Shown here piece by piece: positions 42,814-51,609 of a stretch of 64,000 nt of DNA. The notes under the pieces were generated by a model. The model made no database searches, was not told the origin of the DNA, and worked only from the letters and a program-made list of their open reading frames with translations. Source of the DNA: Phaeobacter sp. CECT 5382 (lineage in GTDB: Bacteria; Pseudomonadota; Alphaproteobacteria; Rhodobacterales; Rhodobacteraceae); NCBI RefSeq assembly GCF_001457775.1, contig NZ_CYSG01000002.1, positions 124,001-188,000 of the forward strand, in the 5' to 3' direction. A program made the position numbers and the translations under genes. The first letter of the stretch is position 1, and every line of letters starts with the position of its first letter.

Positions 42814-43235
42814 TGCAGGTTCAGCACCATGTCGCGATGGTCGATACCGGCATCGTCGTAGACAGGGCCAAAGGCTTGAAAGCCGAGTTTTTCGTAAAAG
42901 CCAATGGCATGGAGCTGTGATCCTAGTTTGGCCCTGGTGATGCCGGGTGTTTCGCGTGCGATGGAAACAGCGGCCTCGATCAAATCAGCCCCTAGCCCGG
43001 TGCCACGGGCAGGTTTCAGCACGCAGACGCGGCCAATTTTGGCGGTATCATCAAGAAAGACGATACGTGCCGCACCAACTGGCTGTTCTGCATCGGTTGC
43101 CAAAAGATGGGTGGCCTGCGCGTCCAGCGCATCGCGTTCCTCGGCAAGTGGCACGCCCTGTTCCAGCACAAAAACCTCATGGCGCAGGGCAAAGCAGGCG
43201 TCATGATCCTGCGTGACAGTGATCATTCGGTTCAT
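42810..43235 (-). CDS. GNAT-family N-acetyltransferase
   Basis: 141 residues. GNAT acetyl-CoA loop is [20 protein letters not shown], preceded by beta strands ([20 protein letters not shown]) and followed by [19 protein letters not shown]. It resembles ElaA/YjcF-type acetyltransferases. Overlaps dapE upstream and DUF2064 downstream by 4 bases each. Confidence 0.85.
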   Translation of the reverse strand: MNRMITVTQDHDACFALRHEVFVLEQGVPLAEERDALDAQATHLLATDAEQPVGAARIVFLDDTAKIGRVCVLKPARGTGLGADLIEAAVSIARETPGITRAKLGSQLHAIGFYEKLGFQAFGPVYDDAGIDHRDMVLNLQ

Positions 43236-44377
43236 GCGAAATAGTCTTTCAGGATGCGGACATAGATCGATTTAAGCTGGTGGATTTGCGCAACTGGCAC
43301 GTTTTCATCAACCTGATGCATGGTCTTGCCGACCAACCCGAATTCCACCACGGGGCAATGGTTTTTGACAAACCGCGCGTCCGAGGTGCCGCCGGTGGTC
43401 GACAGCTCGGGCTTTAGGCCGGTTTCAGCCTCTACTGCGGTTGAGACTAGATCCGAAAGCGCGCCGGGTGGGGTGATGAAGCTTTCGCCAGAGATTTTGA
43501 TTTTCATCTCAATGCCAACGCTGAACTCCTCGACCACCTTGTCGACCTCTGCCTGCAGCCAACCCGACAGGCTGGCACCAGTATGGCTGTCGTTGAAGCG
43601 AATGTTCACCGTGGCGCGTGACTGGGCCGGAATCACATTGGTTGCCGGATTGCCGGTATCGATGGTGACCACGGCCAAAGTGGAGGCATCAAAATGGGCG
43701 GTGCCCTGATCCAGCTCGTGGCTCGCCAGGCGGTCCATCAGCCGTGCCATGGCGTTCAGCGGATTGTTGGCGCGATGCGGATAGGCAGAATGCCCCTGTT
43801 TGCCGGTCACGGTAAACCAGGCAGTCATGGATCCGCGCCGCCCGATCTTGATCATCTCGCCCATGGTATTGGGGCAGGTGGGCTCTCCAACCAGACAGAC
43901 GTCCATTTTTTCGCCGCTTTGATCCATGTAGTCCAGCAGGGCGGTGGTGCCATCAACAGCATCGCCTTCTTCGTCGCCTGTAATGGTCAGAATGACAGCG
44001 CCGTCGGGTGGTGTTTCGGTGACGAAATCAATCGCGGCGGCGGCAAAGGCGGCAACGCCGGACTTCATATCCGTGGCGCCGCGCCCATACATGATTCCGT
44101 CTTTCACTTCGGCGCCAAAGGGCGGCATGGTCCAGGCGACCTCGTCCCCTAATGGGACCACATCGGTATGACCGTTGAAACCAAAGCTGCGGGCATGGCC
44201 CTTGTCACCCCAACGGGCAAAGAGATTACAGATGCCGTTGCGATCCACGCGAGTGCAGCTGAACCCCGCCTTGCTCAGCAGGCTGTCCAGCAATTGCAGC
44301 GCGCCGCCCTCTGCCGGGGTGACTGACGGGCAGCGGATAAGATCGGCGGTCAGGCGGGCGGGATCGATAGGGGACAT
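43232..44377 (-). CDS. dapE: Succinyl-diaminopimelate desuccinylase
   Basis: 381 residues from ATG 44377. Metal-site motifs are present: [52 protein letters not shown], and a C-terminal HQVDENVP. It removes succinate from succinyl-diaminopimelate in lysine and peptidoglycan synthesis. dapD, the enzyme two steps earlier, is separate at 51.6 kb. Confidence 0.95.
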   Translation of the reverse strand: MSPIDPARLTADLIRCPSVTPAEGGALQLLDSLLSKAGFSCTRVDRNGICNLFARWGDKGHARSFGFNGHTDVVPLGDEVAWTMPPFGAEVKDGIMYGRGATDMKSGVAAFAAAAIDFVTETPPDGAVILTITGDEEGDAVDGTTALLDYMDQSGEKMDVCLVGEPTCPNTMGEMIKIGRRGSMTAWFTVTGKQGHSAYPHRANNPLNAMARLMDRLASHELDQGTAHFDASTLAVVTIDTGNPATNVIPAQSRATVNIRFNDSHTGASLSGWLQAEVDKVVEEFSVGIEMKIKISGESFITPPGALSDLVSTAVEAETGLKPELSTTGGTSDARFVKNHCPVVEFGLVGKTMHQVDENVPVAQIHQLKSIYVRILKDYFA

Positions 44378-44517
44378 AAAAGCTCCGGTTTTGCGTGCTG
44401 CTCTTGGGTTCTGTGACAGCACCTTTGCTGTGTGATCGCTACTGACTTAACGGCCTTTGCAGGCTGACGCAAACTTCTGTCGGGGGGTGTTTCAACCTGC
44501 TGCCTTGTGGCGGAAAT

Positions 44518-44534
44518 GCTGCGCAGAGCGCAGC
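44518..44534. promoter_or_regulatory. Palindrome between dapE and the Hint gene
   Basis: GCTGCGC-AGA-GCGCAGC, perfect 7-base arms. May be an operator or a hairpin; function unknown. Confidence 0.4.
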
Positions 44535-44651
44535 TGCTAACTTCACAGATGACTCTGGGCAAAATCTCATGTTAAGAAATTATTAATAAATAAGACCAGA
44601 GGCAGGTCACCCAACGAGCAGAACCACCAAAGCGTGGATTTTGTCATGTAT

Positions 44652-44671
44652 AAAAAGGACCGCAAAGGTCC
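44652..44671 (-). terminator. Terminator-like hairpin in minus orientation
   Basis: GGACC-N5-GGTCC; on the minus strand it is followed by TTTTTA. No minus-strand gene ends here, so it may end a short antisense or leader transcript, or fold in the 5' leader of the plus gene. Short stem, so weak. Confidence 0.35.
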
Positions 44672-44758
44672 AGGCGGCGCATTCGGTTTTCCGGGGGCGT
44701 GGCTTTGCGGGTGAGCCGTCTCTCCAATTGAGGCCAATTGAGGATTGGGGCGAGGCAA

Positions 44759-46327
44759 ATGGCGACAGGTTCAGAGCTGGGTTATGATACCGGTGCATCC
44801 GCAACCGAGATGGCGCAGGAAATCTTTGGAGATGGGGTCACGGTGGTTGGCGCCAGCTACAATGGTGACAGCCGGTCGTCCGCGATCTATTCGGACGGGG
44901 ACAATACCTCGCCTGGGACGACACCCGGAGATACCGGCGTCATTCTGTCAACCGGCCGGGCAACGCGCTATACCAATTCCAGTGGCGACCCCAACCGCAG
45001 CACCGGCACCACGACCAACACTTCGGGGCAGAACAACAACTCCGATTTCAACGAGGCCGCCGGTGCCCGGACCTATGATGCTTCCTTTCTGGATGTGAGC
45101 TTCATTCCCGATAGCGACGTTCTGACGATGCAGTTCACCTTCGCTTCGGAGGAGTTCCCGGAATACCAGAATTCGGTCTATCAGGATGTGGTCTCGGTCT
45201 GGGTAAACGGATCTCTTGTCGAGATGGAGGTCGGCGGTGCCGCCAATCCGGGCAATATCAGCGCCTCGTTGAACGAGAACCTTTATGTCGACAACGCTGG
45301 GGACGACTACAATACCGAAATGGACGGCTTTACTGTCACCATGACGCTGACCATGTATGTCAATCCCGGTGAGGTGAACGATATCCGCATCGGGATCGCG
45401 GATGTCGGCGACAGCAGCTACGACAGTAACGTGCTGATCGCCGGGGATTCGGTGCAGACCGATCTGGTTGCGATGACGGACAGCGCCCGGGTGGCTCCGG
45501 ATGGCAGCAAGACCATCGATGTGCTGGCCAATGATGTGAACACCTCGGGCGGGGTGATGACCATCACCCATGTCAACGGCGTTGCCGTCAGCGCCGGTTC
45601 GGTGGTGACGCTGAATACCGGCCAGCAGATTCAGGTGAACGGCGATGGCACGCTGACGCTGAATGGTGATGGCGATGTCGAGGATTTCAACTTTACCTAT
45701 TCGGTGTCCAACGGGACCAACACCGACACCGGATTTGTCAACGCCAGCTCCATTCCCTGTTTCGTTGCAGGTACCTTGATTGAAACCCCCACTGGCGAAG
45801 TCCCGGTCGAGGCGCTGATGCCCGGAGATCTGGTGCTGACGCGCGATGACGGGCCACAGCCGCTGCGCTGGATTGGGGCGCGTACTGTGGTGGCTCAGGG
45901 CGATTTTGCTCCGATTCTGATTCACGCGGGCAGCTATGGCAGTCACCGCGATCTGATGGTGTCGCCGCAACATCGCATTTTGCTGCGCGATGCCTATGCC
46001 GAGCTGCTGTTCGGTGAGGGCGAAGTGCTGGTGGCGGCTAAGGATCTGGTCAACGACACGTCGGTCCAGCGCCATCCTGGCGGCGATGTCACCTATGTGC
46101 ATCTGCTGTTTGATCGCCATCAGGTGATCTATTCCGAAGGCCTCGCGACCGAAAGTTTCCTGCCCGGCCCGCAGACGACTCATCTGTTTGAACAACCTGT
46201 CATGCAGGAGATCTGCGCCTTGTTCCCGGAACTCGACCCGGAAACCGGGCTCGGCTATGGCCCGGCGGCGCGCCCCAGTCTCAAGGCCTTTGAGGGGCAG
46301 CTTCTGGCCGCCGTTCAGGCTGCTTGA
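44759..46327 (+). CDS. Choice-of-anchor-L/Hint-domain protein A
   Basis: 522 residues. Residues about 1-230 are a choice-of-anchor-L domain (GVILSTGRATRYTNSSGDPN; LTMQFTFASEEFPEYQNSVY). Residues about 238-325 are a cadherin-like/RTX-adjacent region (VLANDVNTSGGVMTITHVNG). The C-terminal 190 are a Hint domain beginning PCFVAGTLIETPTGEVPVE with Cys334, and SPQHRIL with His405. Hint domains self-cleave proteins; in Rhodobacterales they often sit at the C-terminus of secreted proteins. No signal peptide, so type I export is plausible. ATG 44759 is preferred. Paralogue of the gene at 49257-50849. Confidence 0.88.
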   Translation: MATGSELGYDTGASATEMAQEIFGDGVTVVGASYNGDSRSSAIYSDGDNTSPGTTPGDTGVILSTGRATRYTNSSGDPNRSTGTTTNTSGQNNNSDFNEAAGARTYDASFLDVSFIPDSDVLTMQFTFASEEFPEYQNSVYQDVVSVWVNGSLVEMEVGGAANPGNISASLNENLYVDNAGDDYNTEMDGFTVTMTLTMYVNPGEVNDIRIGIADVGDSSYDSNVLIAGDSVQTDLVAMTDSARVAPDGSKTIDVLANDVNTSGGVMTITHVNGVAVSAGSVVTLNTGQQIQVNGDGTLTLNGDGDVEDFNFTYSVSNGTNTDTGFVNASSIPCFVAGTLIETPTGEVPVEALMPGDLVLTRDDGPQPLRWIGARTVVAQGDFAPILIHAGSYGSHRDLMVSPQHRILLRDAYAELLFGEGEVLVAAKDLVNDTSVQRHPGGDVTYVHLLFDRHQVIYSEGLATESFLPGPQTTHLFEQPVMQEICALFPELDPETGLGYGPAARPSLKAFEGQLLAAVQAA

Positions 46328-46331
46328 CCAG

Positions 46332-47426
46332 ATGGGCTGGCTGGCCATTGTTGATCCCGGACAAGATGGGGGCAGAAAACCGGATCTGCGCGAGCTCGAG
46401 GCGGCTCAAATGCAGGCCGGTGGCGGCGATGCGCTGTTGCTGTGCGGGACTTTGGTGGTCGAGATGTCGATCCCCGATAGTGCCCGCCCGGAACCTTTGC
46501 TGTTGTTTGCCCAGGATGGTGACTGGCCGCTGCAACTGGGGCTTCAATCGGTGCCCGGCGGCGGCATAAATCTGGTGCTGGCACAGTCCGAAGCACTGTC
46601 CCATGCCACGCTGAACGCAACAGGGCAGGGTCGCACCGGGCAGCTGCGGCTGACCTATGTCTGGGACTGTCGGGCAGGCCGTTCGCTAGTCACACTGGAA
46701 CAAGCGGACACGGACCGGGTCCAGATCACCGAATTTCAAACCGCGCGCCCCTGGAGATATCAGGATCTGCGCATGCTGCTGGCGCCGGGCCCTCTGCGGG
46801 TTCTGTCGCCGTCGGTGTCTTATCTTGCTCTGTCCGATCAGGCTGAACCTGTTGGTCTGGTGCCGGGTTTTGATCCTGACACACCCGTTGCAACGCCACA
46901 GGGCTATCGTCACATCAAAGACTTGCAGCGGGGCGATCTGGTGATCAGCGAGGAGGGCAATCTGCTGCCGGTCCTGCATGTGCTGCATCGAGAGGTCCCG
47001 GCCCGGGGGCTGTTTCGCCCGGTGCGGCTACGCGCGCCTTTCTTTGATTTGCAGCAGGATATCCAAGTGGCTGCTTCGCAGCGTCTGGTTCTGCGCGGCA
47101 GCGAGGTGGAATACATGTTTGGCAAACCCGCAGTTCTGGTCCCGGCCCGCCACCTGCTGGGGACTTCGGTGGCGCTGCCGGGCAAGGAGGTGGACCGCCG
47201 TGCCAGCTACACGCAGGTCGTCTTGCCGGAACATGCGCCGCTTATGGTGGCCGGTGCGGCCCTGGAAAGCCTCTATCTGGGCAGCCTGCGCCGTGACCCT
47301 ATACGGCTGCGTGCCAGCCAGTTGGCGACAGCCGAGCGCGGCCTGCTGCCAGAGCATGGCGCACCGCGTTATCCGGCCCTGGGTGCTTTTGACGCCGCAG
47401 TTCTTGCGGAACGCCGGGTCGCCTGA
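46332..47426 (+). CDS. Hint-like protein lacking catalytic residues
   Basis: 364 residues from ATG 46332, 4 bases after the Hint A stop, so co-transcribed. Residues 1-170 look like a beta-sandwich (lectin/LamG-like) region. The remainder aligns with the Hint domain of its neighbour, but the position of the nucleophilic Cys is Gly179 (VPGFDPDTPVATPQGY) and the position of the His is Gln250 (AASQRLVL). Later blocks (EYMFGKPAVLVPARHLLGTS) match. Hence the fold is kept but self-cleavage is probably lost. Confidence 0.75.
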   Translation: MGWLAIVDPGQDGGRKPDLRELEAAQMQAGGGDALLLCGTLVVEMSIPDSARPEPLLLFAQDGDWPLQLGLQSVPGGGINLVLAQSEALSHATLNATGQGRTGQLRLTYVWDCRAGRSLVTLEQADTDRVQITEFQTARPWRYQDLRMLLAPGPLRVLSPSVSYLALSDQAEPVGLVPGFDPDTPVATPQGYRHIKDLQRGDLVISEEGNLLPVLHVLHREVPARGLFRPVRLRAPFFDLQQDIQVAASQRLVLRGSEVEYMFGKPAVLVPARHLLGTSVALPGKEVDRRASYTQVVLPEHAPLMVAGAALESLYLGSLRRDPIRLRASQLATAERGLLPEHGAPRYPALGAFDAAVLAERRVA

Positions 47427-47479
47427 GGTGATCACACTTGCGTGCGCATCTTGAACCTCCTAAGACGGATGCTGAAATC

Positions 47480-48559
47480 ATGTATTTGGGCCTGAGCATA
47501 CCGGTGCGAATTCTTCAGCTCTCACTCTCGATTCTCTACCTCTTTTGGGGGGCTGCGCTTGCGGCTGAGACGCTGACGGTCAACACGGTGACACGCCCAC
47601 CATTTTCAATGATTGAAAACGGCAAGGAGAGCGGTTTTTCCCTCGACCTGCTGGGCGAGATTGCCCGACGTCTGGATTGGTCGCTTGAAATCAACCGCAC
47701 CGATAGCTTTGCAGCGATGCTGGATGGGGTGCGTCTGGGCGAGGCCGATCTGGCGGCTGCCAATATCTCGATCACCGCATCGCGCGAGGCTGCGATGGAT
47801 TTCAGCCAACCGGTTTTCGAGAGCGGTCTGCAGATCATGGTGCAGGCAGATGATATCCGTGAACCCTCGCTGCTGCGCGCCATCATGTCCTGGGATTTGG
47901 CAGCAGCCATTGGCTTGGCTTTTTTGCTTTTGCTGGTCGGTGGCATGTTCATGTGGACACTTGAACGGCGCGCACAGCCGTATTTTGATCGCCCGTTGAA
48001 AGAGGCCTGGTTTCCCTCCTTCTGGTGGGCGCTGAATCTGGTGGTCAATGGCGGCTTTGAGGAACGGGTGCCGCGCACACCGATCGGTCGGATGTTTGGC
48101 GTGGTTCTGGTGCTCTCGTCGCTCTTTATTGTTTCGATTTTCGTGGCCAAGATTACCGCCGTAATGACGGTCGAAGCCATCAGCGGATCGGTCAGTTCGG
48201 TGAATGATCTCTATGGCAGGCGCACTGGCACCATCGAAGGCTCAACCGCGGCCGGTTTTTTGCAGCGCCGGGATATCGACTACTACGGATATCATGACCT
48301 GGACGAAATGCTTGCCGCATTTGAAGCTGGGAGCATACGGGCCGTTGTTTTTGACGCACCGGTGTTGAACTATTATGTGCAACATGGTGGTCAGACATAC
48401 GGGCGCACCATCGGGTCGATCTTTTTGCGTGAATACTACGGCTTTGTCTTTCCCGAGGATTCACCCCGGGTTGAAATGCTCAACCGGACCCTGCTGGAGC
48501 TGCAGGAAGACGGAACCTACGAGGAAATATACCGCACCTGGTTTGGTCGCCTGAACTGA
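47480..48559 (+). CDS. Prokaryotic ionotropic-glutamate-receptor-like channel
   Basis: 359 residues from ATG 47480. A signal peptide ends near residue 29. The S1 half of a periplasmic ligand-binding domain (residues 30-130; NTVTRPPFSMIENGKESGFS) is followed by TM1 (140-160), a pore loop (176-195), TM2 (203-225) and the S2 half (227-359). This is the GluR0 layout. The filter position reads NGGFEE (190-195) in place of TVGYGD. It therefore is unlikely to be a standard K+ channel. Ligand-binding Arg/Asp residues of the amino-acid-binding family are partly recognisable (AANISITASREAAMDFSQPV). A start at TTG 47438 is possible but less likely. Confidence 0.82.
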   Translation: MYLGLSIPVRILQLSLSILYLFWGAALAAETLTVNTVTRPPFSMIENGKESGFSLDLLGEIARRLDWSLEINRTDSFAAMLDGVRLGEADLAAANISITASREAAMDFSQPVFESGLQIMVQADDIREPSLLRAIMSWDLAAAIGLAFLLLLVGGMFMWTLERRAQPYFDRPLKEAWFPSFWWALNLVVNGGFEERVPRTPIGRMFGVVLVLSSLFIVSIFVAKITAVMTVEAISGSVSSVNDLYGRRTGTIEGSTAAGFLQRRDIDYYGYHDLDEMLAAFEAGSIRAVVFDAPVLNYYVQHGGQTYGRTIGSIFLREYYGFVFPEDSPRVEMLNRTLLELQEDGTYEEIYRTWFGRLN

Positions 48560-48606
48560 GCACTGACGTGCGCGCCGACCTGTGAGGTGACGCAAGGCGC
48601 TTAACC

Positions 48607-48636
48607 GGGAGCGGATCCCTCAAAGCGCCCGCTCCC
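48607..48636. terminator. Hairpin between convergent channel and 115-aa genes
   Basis: GGGAGCG-N16-CGCTCCC, perfect 7-base arms in the 113-base convergent gap. No T run. Confidence 0.45.
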
Positions 48637-48672
48637 TCTGCCATCAAAGAATGGCCAGATGAATCTCGGCCT

Positions 48673-49020
48673 TTAGTGAATAGTTGGTTCTTCGCCGTCA
48701 AAGAACGGGGTCATCTGCGCGACGATCACGGAGTTCTCCTCCAGTGCACGCTGCATCAGACCACGCTCTTCGTCACCAATTTCATGACCTTCTTCTTCGC
48801 GTTCCTGCAGGGTGCCATAGCCGGTGACATCCAGCGGGGCGGTGTCAGCCTGCTTGAGGATCGCAACGGTCTCGCGCACCGCTTCGGCCTCATCCACACC
48901 GGAGGCATAGATCATCAGCGCCGCACCTGTGGCGCCCTCGGGCAGGCCATCGCCATCCTTGCGTCCGATCTGGACCAAAAGGGTGTAGACCTGCTGGCGG
49001 GATATCTTCTTTTTTTCCAT
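48673..49020 (-). CDS. Conserved small acidic protein of unknown function
   Basis: 115 residues, soluble, Glu-rich (about 20 acidic residues in the second half). It starts MEKKKISRQQVYTLLVQIGR, resembling a helical, possibly ligand-sensing fold (EAEAVRETVAILKQADTAPL). I recognise no family. A perfect 9-bp hairpin ends 6 bases before its ATG. Confidence 0.7.
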   Translation of the reverse strand: MEKKKISRQQVYTLLVQIGRKDGDGLPEGATGAALMIYASGVDEAEAVRETVAILKQADTAPLDVTGYGTLQEREEEGHEIGDEERGLMQRALEENSVIVAQMTPFFDGEEPTIH

Positions 49021-49026
49021 ATCGTG

Positions 49027-49051
49027 CCCATAGCGCTGTGGCCGCTATGGG
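49027..49051 (-). promoter_or_regulatory. Hairpin at the 5' end of the 115-aa gene
   Basis: CCCATAGCG-N7-CGCTATGGG: a perfect 9-bp stem 6 bases before the ATG at 49020 on the minus strand. No separate Shine-Dalgarno is visible outside it, so it may hide the ribosome site or be an operator. Confidence 0.55.
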
Positions 49052-49256
49052 GTCAATCGAATTTGAGGTCGATTTGGGCTGGATTAACCCAGTTGCAGAC
49101 ATCATTTTGACGTCATTATCTTTCAATACTACGCTCGGCCTGTTGAAGTCTCAGCGCGCGCCAGCGAGATTCGTTAACATGATCTTGCAATTTCCGGTGG
49201 CACCATAGGGTGTGGCCGCCCAAATGTTTTGAATGATCCTTTGCGAGGAAACCCCG

Positions 49257-50849
49257 ATGCCTACCGCCTCTGAACTCCCAATTGATACCTCTGCAACCGC
49301 AGATCAAATGGCTGAGGCCATGTTCGGCAATGGCATCCAGATCCAGAGCGCCAGCTATACCGGGGCGCAGGTTGCCTCGGGGATCTATACCAATGGTGAT
49401 ACGGTTGCGCCTGGTGTGACCCCATCCGACACTGGCGTCATCCTGTCGACCGGTCAGGCGCAGAGCATCACCAATAGCAGCGGTGATGTGAATGTCTCGA
49501 ACAGTACCAGCACCAATCTGGGCACCAGTGGAGATGTCGATCTCAGTGCGATCTCGGGCGGGCAGACCTTTGACGCCGCCGTTTTTGAGGCCGAGTTCAT
49601 TCCGGACGGCTCGACCCTGACGATGCAGTTTACCTTCTCCTCCGAAGAATACCTGGAATATGTCAATCAGGGCTTCAATGATGCGGTTGGGGTTTGGGTC
49701 AATGGCGTCAAGGCAGAGCTAACCGTTGGTGATGGTGATATCTCCATCGACAACATCAACACCGGATCAAACGAAAATCTCTACGTAGACAATGCGCGTA
49801 GCGACGACACCTATAATACCGAAATGGACGGTTTTACCGTCACTCTGACCCTGACCGCGCCGGTCAATCCAGGGGTGGTGAACTCGATCAAGATCGGCAT
49901 CGCGGATTCCGGTGACAGCTCCCTCGATTCCAACCTGTTGATTGCGGGTGATTCCATTCAGACCGCTCTGGTGGCCGAAGATGACGAATTGACGGTCACC
50001 GAAGGTACTAGCGACACCCTTGATGTGCTTGCCAATGACAGCCACGGTGCCGGCACTACCCTGACAATTACCCATATCAACAACCAACCGGTTGTTGCGG
50101 GATCAACCGTGATATTGGCCAGCGGCGAAGAAATCACTCTGAACGCGGATGGCACCATGACCATCGCAGGTCAGGATGATGTCGACACCGATGAGGAATC
50201 GACCTTCTCCTATACCGTGGAAGATGATGCCGGAAATACCGACACTGCTTTTGTCGAGGTCACCACAGTTCCCTGCTTTGTGGCCGGGACATTGATCGAC
50301 ACAGGGGAAGGCCCAGTCGCGGTTGAGGACCTAGAGGTCGGCGCGATGGTGCAGACCCGTGATCACGGCGCGCAACCACTGCGCTGGATCGGCTCCAGCC
50401 TGCGCCGGGCCGAAGGAGCAGAGGCGCCGGTGCATTTTGCAGCTGACGCACTTGGCACCCATGCCGATCTGGAACTGTCGCCGTGTCACCGTGTCTTGCT
50501 GACCAATGAGTGGGCCGAGGTGCTGTTTGGCGCCAACGAGGTGCTGGTCAAGGCCCGGGATCTGGTCAACGGGCACAGCATTCGCCGCCGCGAAGATGGT
50601 GCCGAGGTGCGTTATTTCCATCTGCTGTTTGATCAGCACGAAATCATCCGTGGCAATGGCCTGGAAAGTGAAAGCTACCATCCCGGGGCGGAAACGCTGG
50701 ATAGTTTTGATGCCGAAACCCGTGCAGAACTGCTCGAGTTGATGGGGGGGGATCCATCCCAGTATGGTGCCAGCGTCCGCCGGTCGTTGAAACCTTTTGA
50801 GGCACGTGCGTTGCTTACTGGGGTGACTTTGCAAGGTGCTGCGCTGTAA
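49257..50849 (+). CDS. Choice-of-anchor-L/Hint-domain protein B
   Basis: 530 residues from ATG 49257 with GAGGAA upstream. Same architecture as protein A at 44759: choice-of-anchor-L domain (GVILSTGQAQSITNSSGDVN; LTMQFTFSSEEYLEYVNQGF), cadherin-like segment (DTLDVLANDSHGAGTTLTIT), and Hint domain with Cys340 (VPCFVAGTLIDTGEGP) and His411 (SPCHRVLL). Extra Cys410 precedes the His. The pair are paralogues, separated by about 4.5 kb in the same direction. Confidence 0.88.
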   Translation: MPTASELPIDTSATADQMAEAMFGNGIQIQSASYTGAQVASGIYTNGDTVAPGVTPSDTGVILSTGQAQSITNSSGDVNVSNSTSTNLGTSGDVDLSAISGGQTFDAAVFEAEFIPDGSTLTMQFTFSSEEYLEYVNQGFNDAVGVWVNGVKAELTVGDGDISIDNINTGSNENLYVDNARSDDTYNTEMDGFTVTLTLTAPVNPGVVNSIKIGIADSGDSSLDSNLLIAGDSIQTALVAEDDELTVTEGTSDTLDVLANDSHGAGTTLTITHINNQPVVAGSTVILASGEEITLNADGTMTIAGQDDVDTDEESTFSYTVEDDAGNTDTAFVEVTTVPCFVAGTLIDTGEGPVAVEDLEVGAMVQTRDHGAQPLRWIGSSLRRAEGAEAPVHFAADALGTHADLELSPCHRVLLTNEWAEVLFGANEVLVKARDLVNGHSIRRREDGAEVRYFHLLFDQHEIIRGNGLESESYHPGAETLDSFDAETRAELLELMGGDPSQYGASVRRSLKPFEARALLTGVTLQGAAL

Positions 50850-50981
50850 TCCCCGACTGCGGATAAAACGATCCGGTTGCCTTTACAGTGATAGCCCCTT
50901 TTTGACGGGGGCTTCGCCAGCCTTGAGATCCGGCTGAAACCCATTCATTCATGTCTGCACAAAACAGATATGGAGTTTCGG

Positions 50982-51548
50982 ATGCGGTTTTCTTTGGCGG
51001 ATATCCCGCAGCAGGCCTGGAAAAATGGCGGCGGCTCCACGCAGGAGTTGGCCATGAAGACAGACGCACAGGGTGCGATGCTCTGGCGGGTCAGTCTGGC
51101 TGAAATTTCCAGCGATGGGGCTTTTTCCACGTTTCCTGGGTTTGCGTGCATTCACTGTATCGTTTCCGGCGCTGGGCTGACCCTGTCGGGTGCGAAACGG
51201 CTGGAAGGCAAACCTTTGCAGCCGCTTCACTTTGACGGCGGGCTGGAGCTCTTTGCTCGGCTGAATGGCGGGGCCAGTACAGCCTTCAATCTGATTTATG
51301 ATCCAACCGCTGTCAGTGCCGAAATGCAGATCTGGACTGCAGGATCTCATGTCGTTCCACAGGGCTGCATTTTGCTTTTCGTGCTCTCTGGCTCAGCGAT
51401 TCTGCAAACTGAGGGCCGAACAGAGCAACTAGAGGCGGGGCAAGGTTTTCACGGCGAAGCGGAGGCCAGGGTCACCCTATCAGATGGGGGACAAATGGTT
51501 CTTTTGACGCTGGACCCTTTGCTAGCAGACATCGACGGGGCTGAATGA
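50982..51548 (+). CDS. HutD/Ves-family protein
   Basis: 188 residues from ATG 50982 (GGAG 6-9 bases upstream); ATG 50970 gives a slightly longer protein. Family motifs include QQAWKNGGGSTQELAM, LWRVSLAEISSDGAFSTFPG and the cupin-like body. HutD proteins are often near histidine degradation genes; none are here. Function is unclear; a histidine- or small-molecule sensor has been suggested for the family. Confidence 0.8.
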   Translation: MRFSLADIPQQAWKNGGGSTQELAMKTDAQGAMLWRVSLAEISSDGAFSTFPGFACIHCIVSGAGLTLSGAKRLEGKPLQPLHFDGGLELFARLNGGASTAFNLIYDPTAVSAEMQIWTAGSHVVPQGCILLFVLSGSAILQTEGRTEQLEAGQGFHGEAEARVTLSDGGQMVLLTLDPLLADIDGAE

Positions 51549-51552
51549 TAAA

Positions 51553-51581
51553 CGCGCGCCCCTCAAGCAGAGAAGCGCGCG
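51553..51581. terminator. Hairpin between hutD-like and dapD
   Basis: CGCGCGC-N15-GCGCGCG, perfect 7-base arms in the convergent gap, no T run. Confidence 0.4.
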
Positions 51582-51609
51582 CGATAGCTTTCAGCAATGC
51601 GGGGTGCGC

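Larger units (their letters stand above)
44378..44758. other. Intergenic region upstream of first Hint gene
   Basis: About 380 bases without a gene. It includes a perfect palindrome at 44518-44534, an AT-rich stretch near 44570-44600, and a small hairpin at 44657-44671 followed on the minus strand by a T run. Confidence 0.6.

Noticed and set aside
50893-50913. AGCCCC/GGGGCT hairpin after Hint protein B
   Set aside because: Six-bp stem with no T run after it; too weak to call as a terminator.
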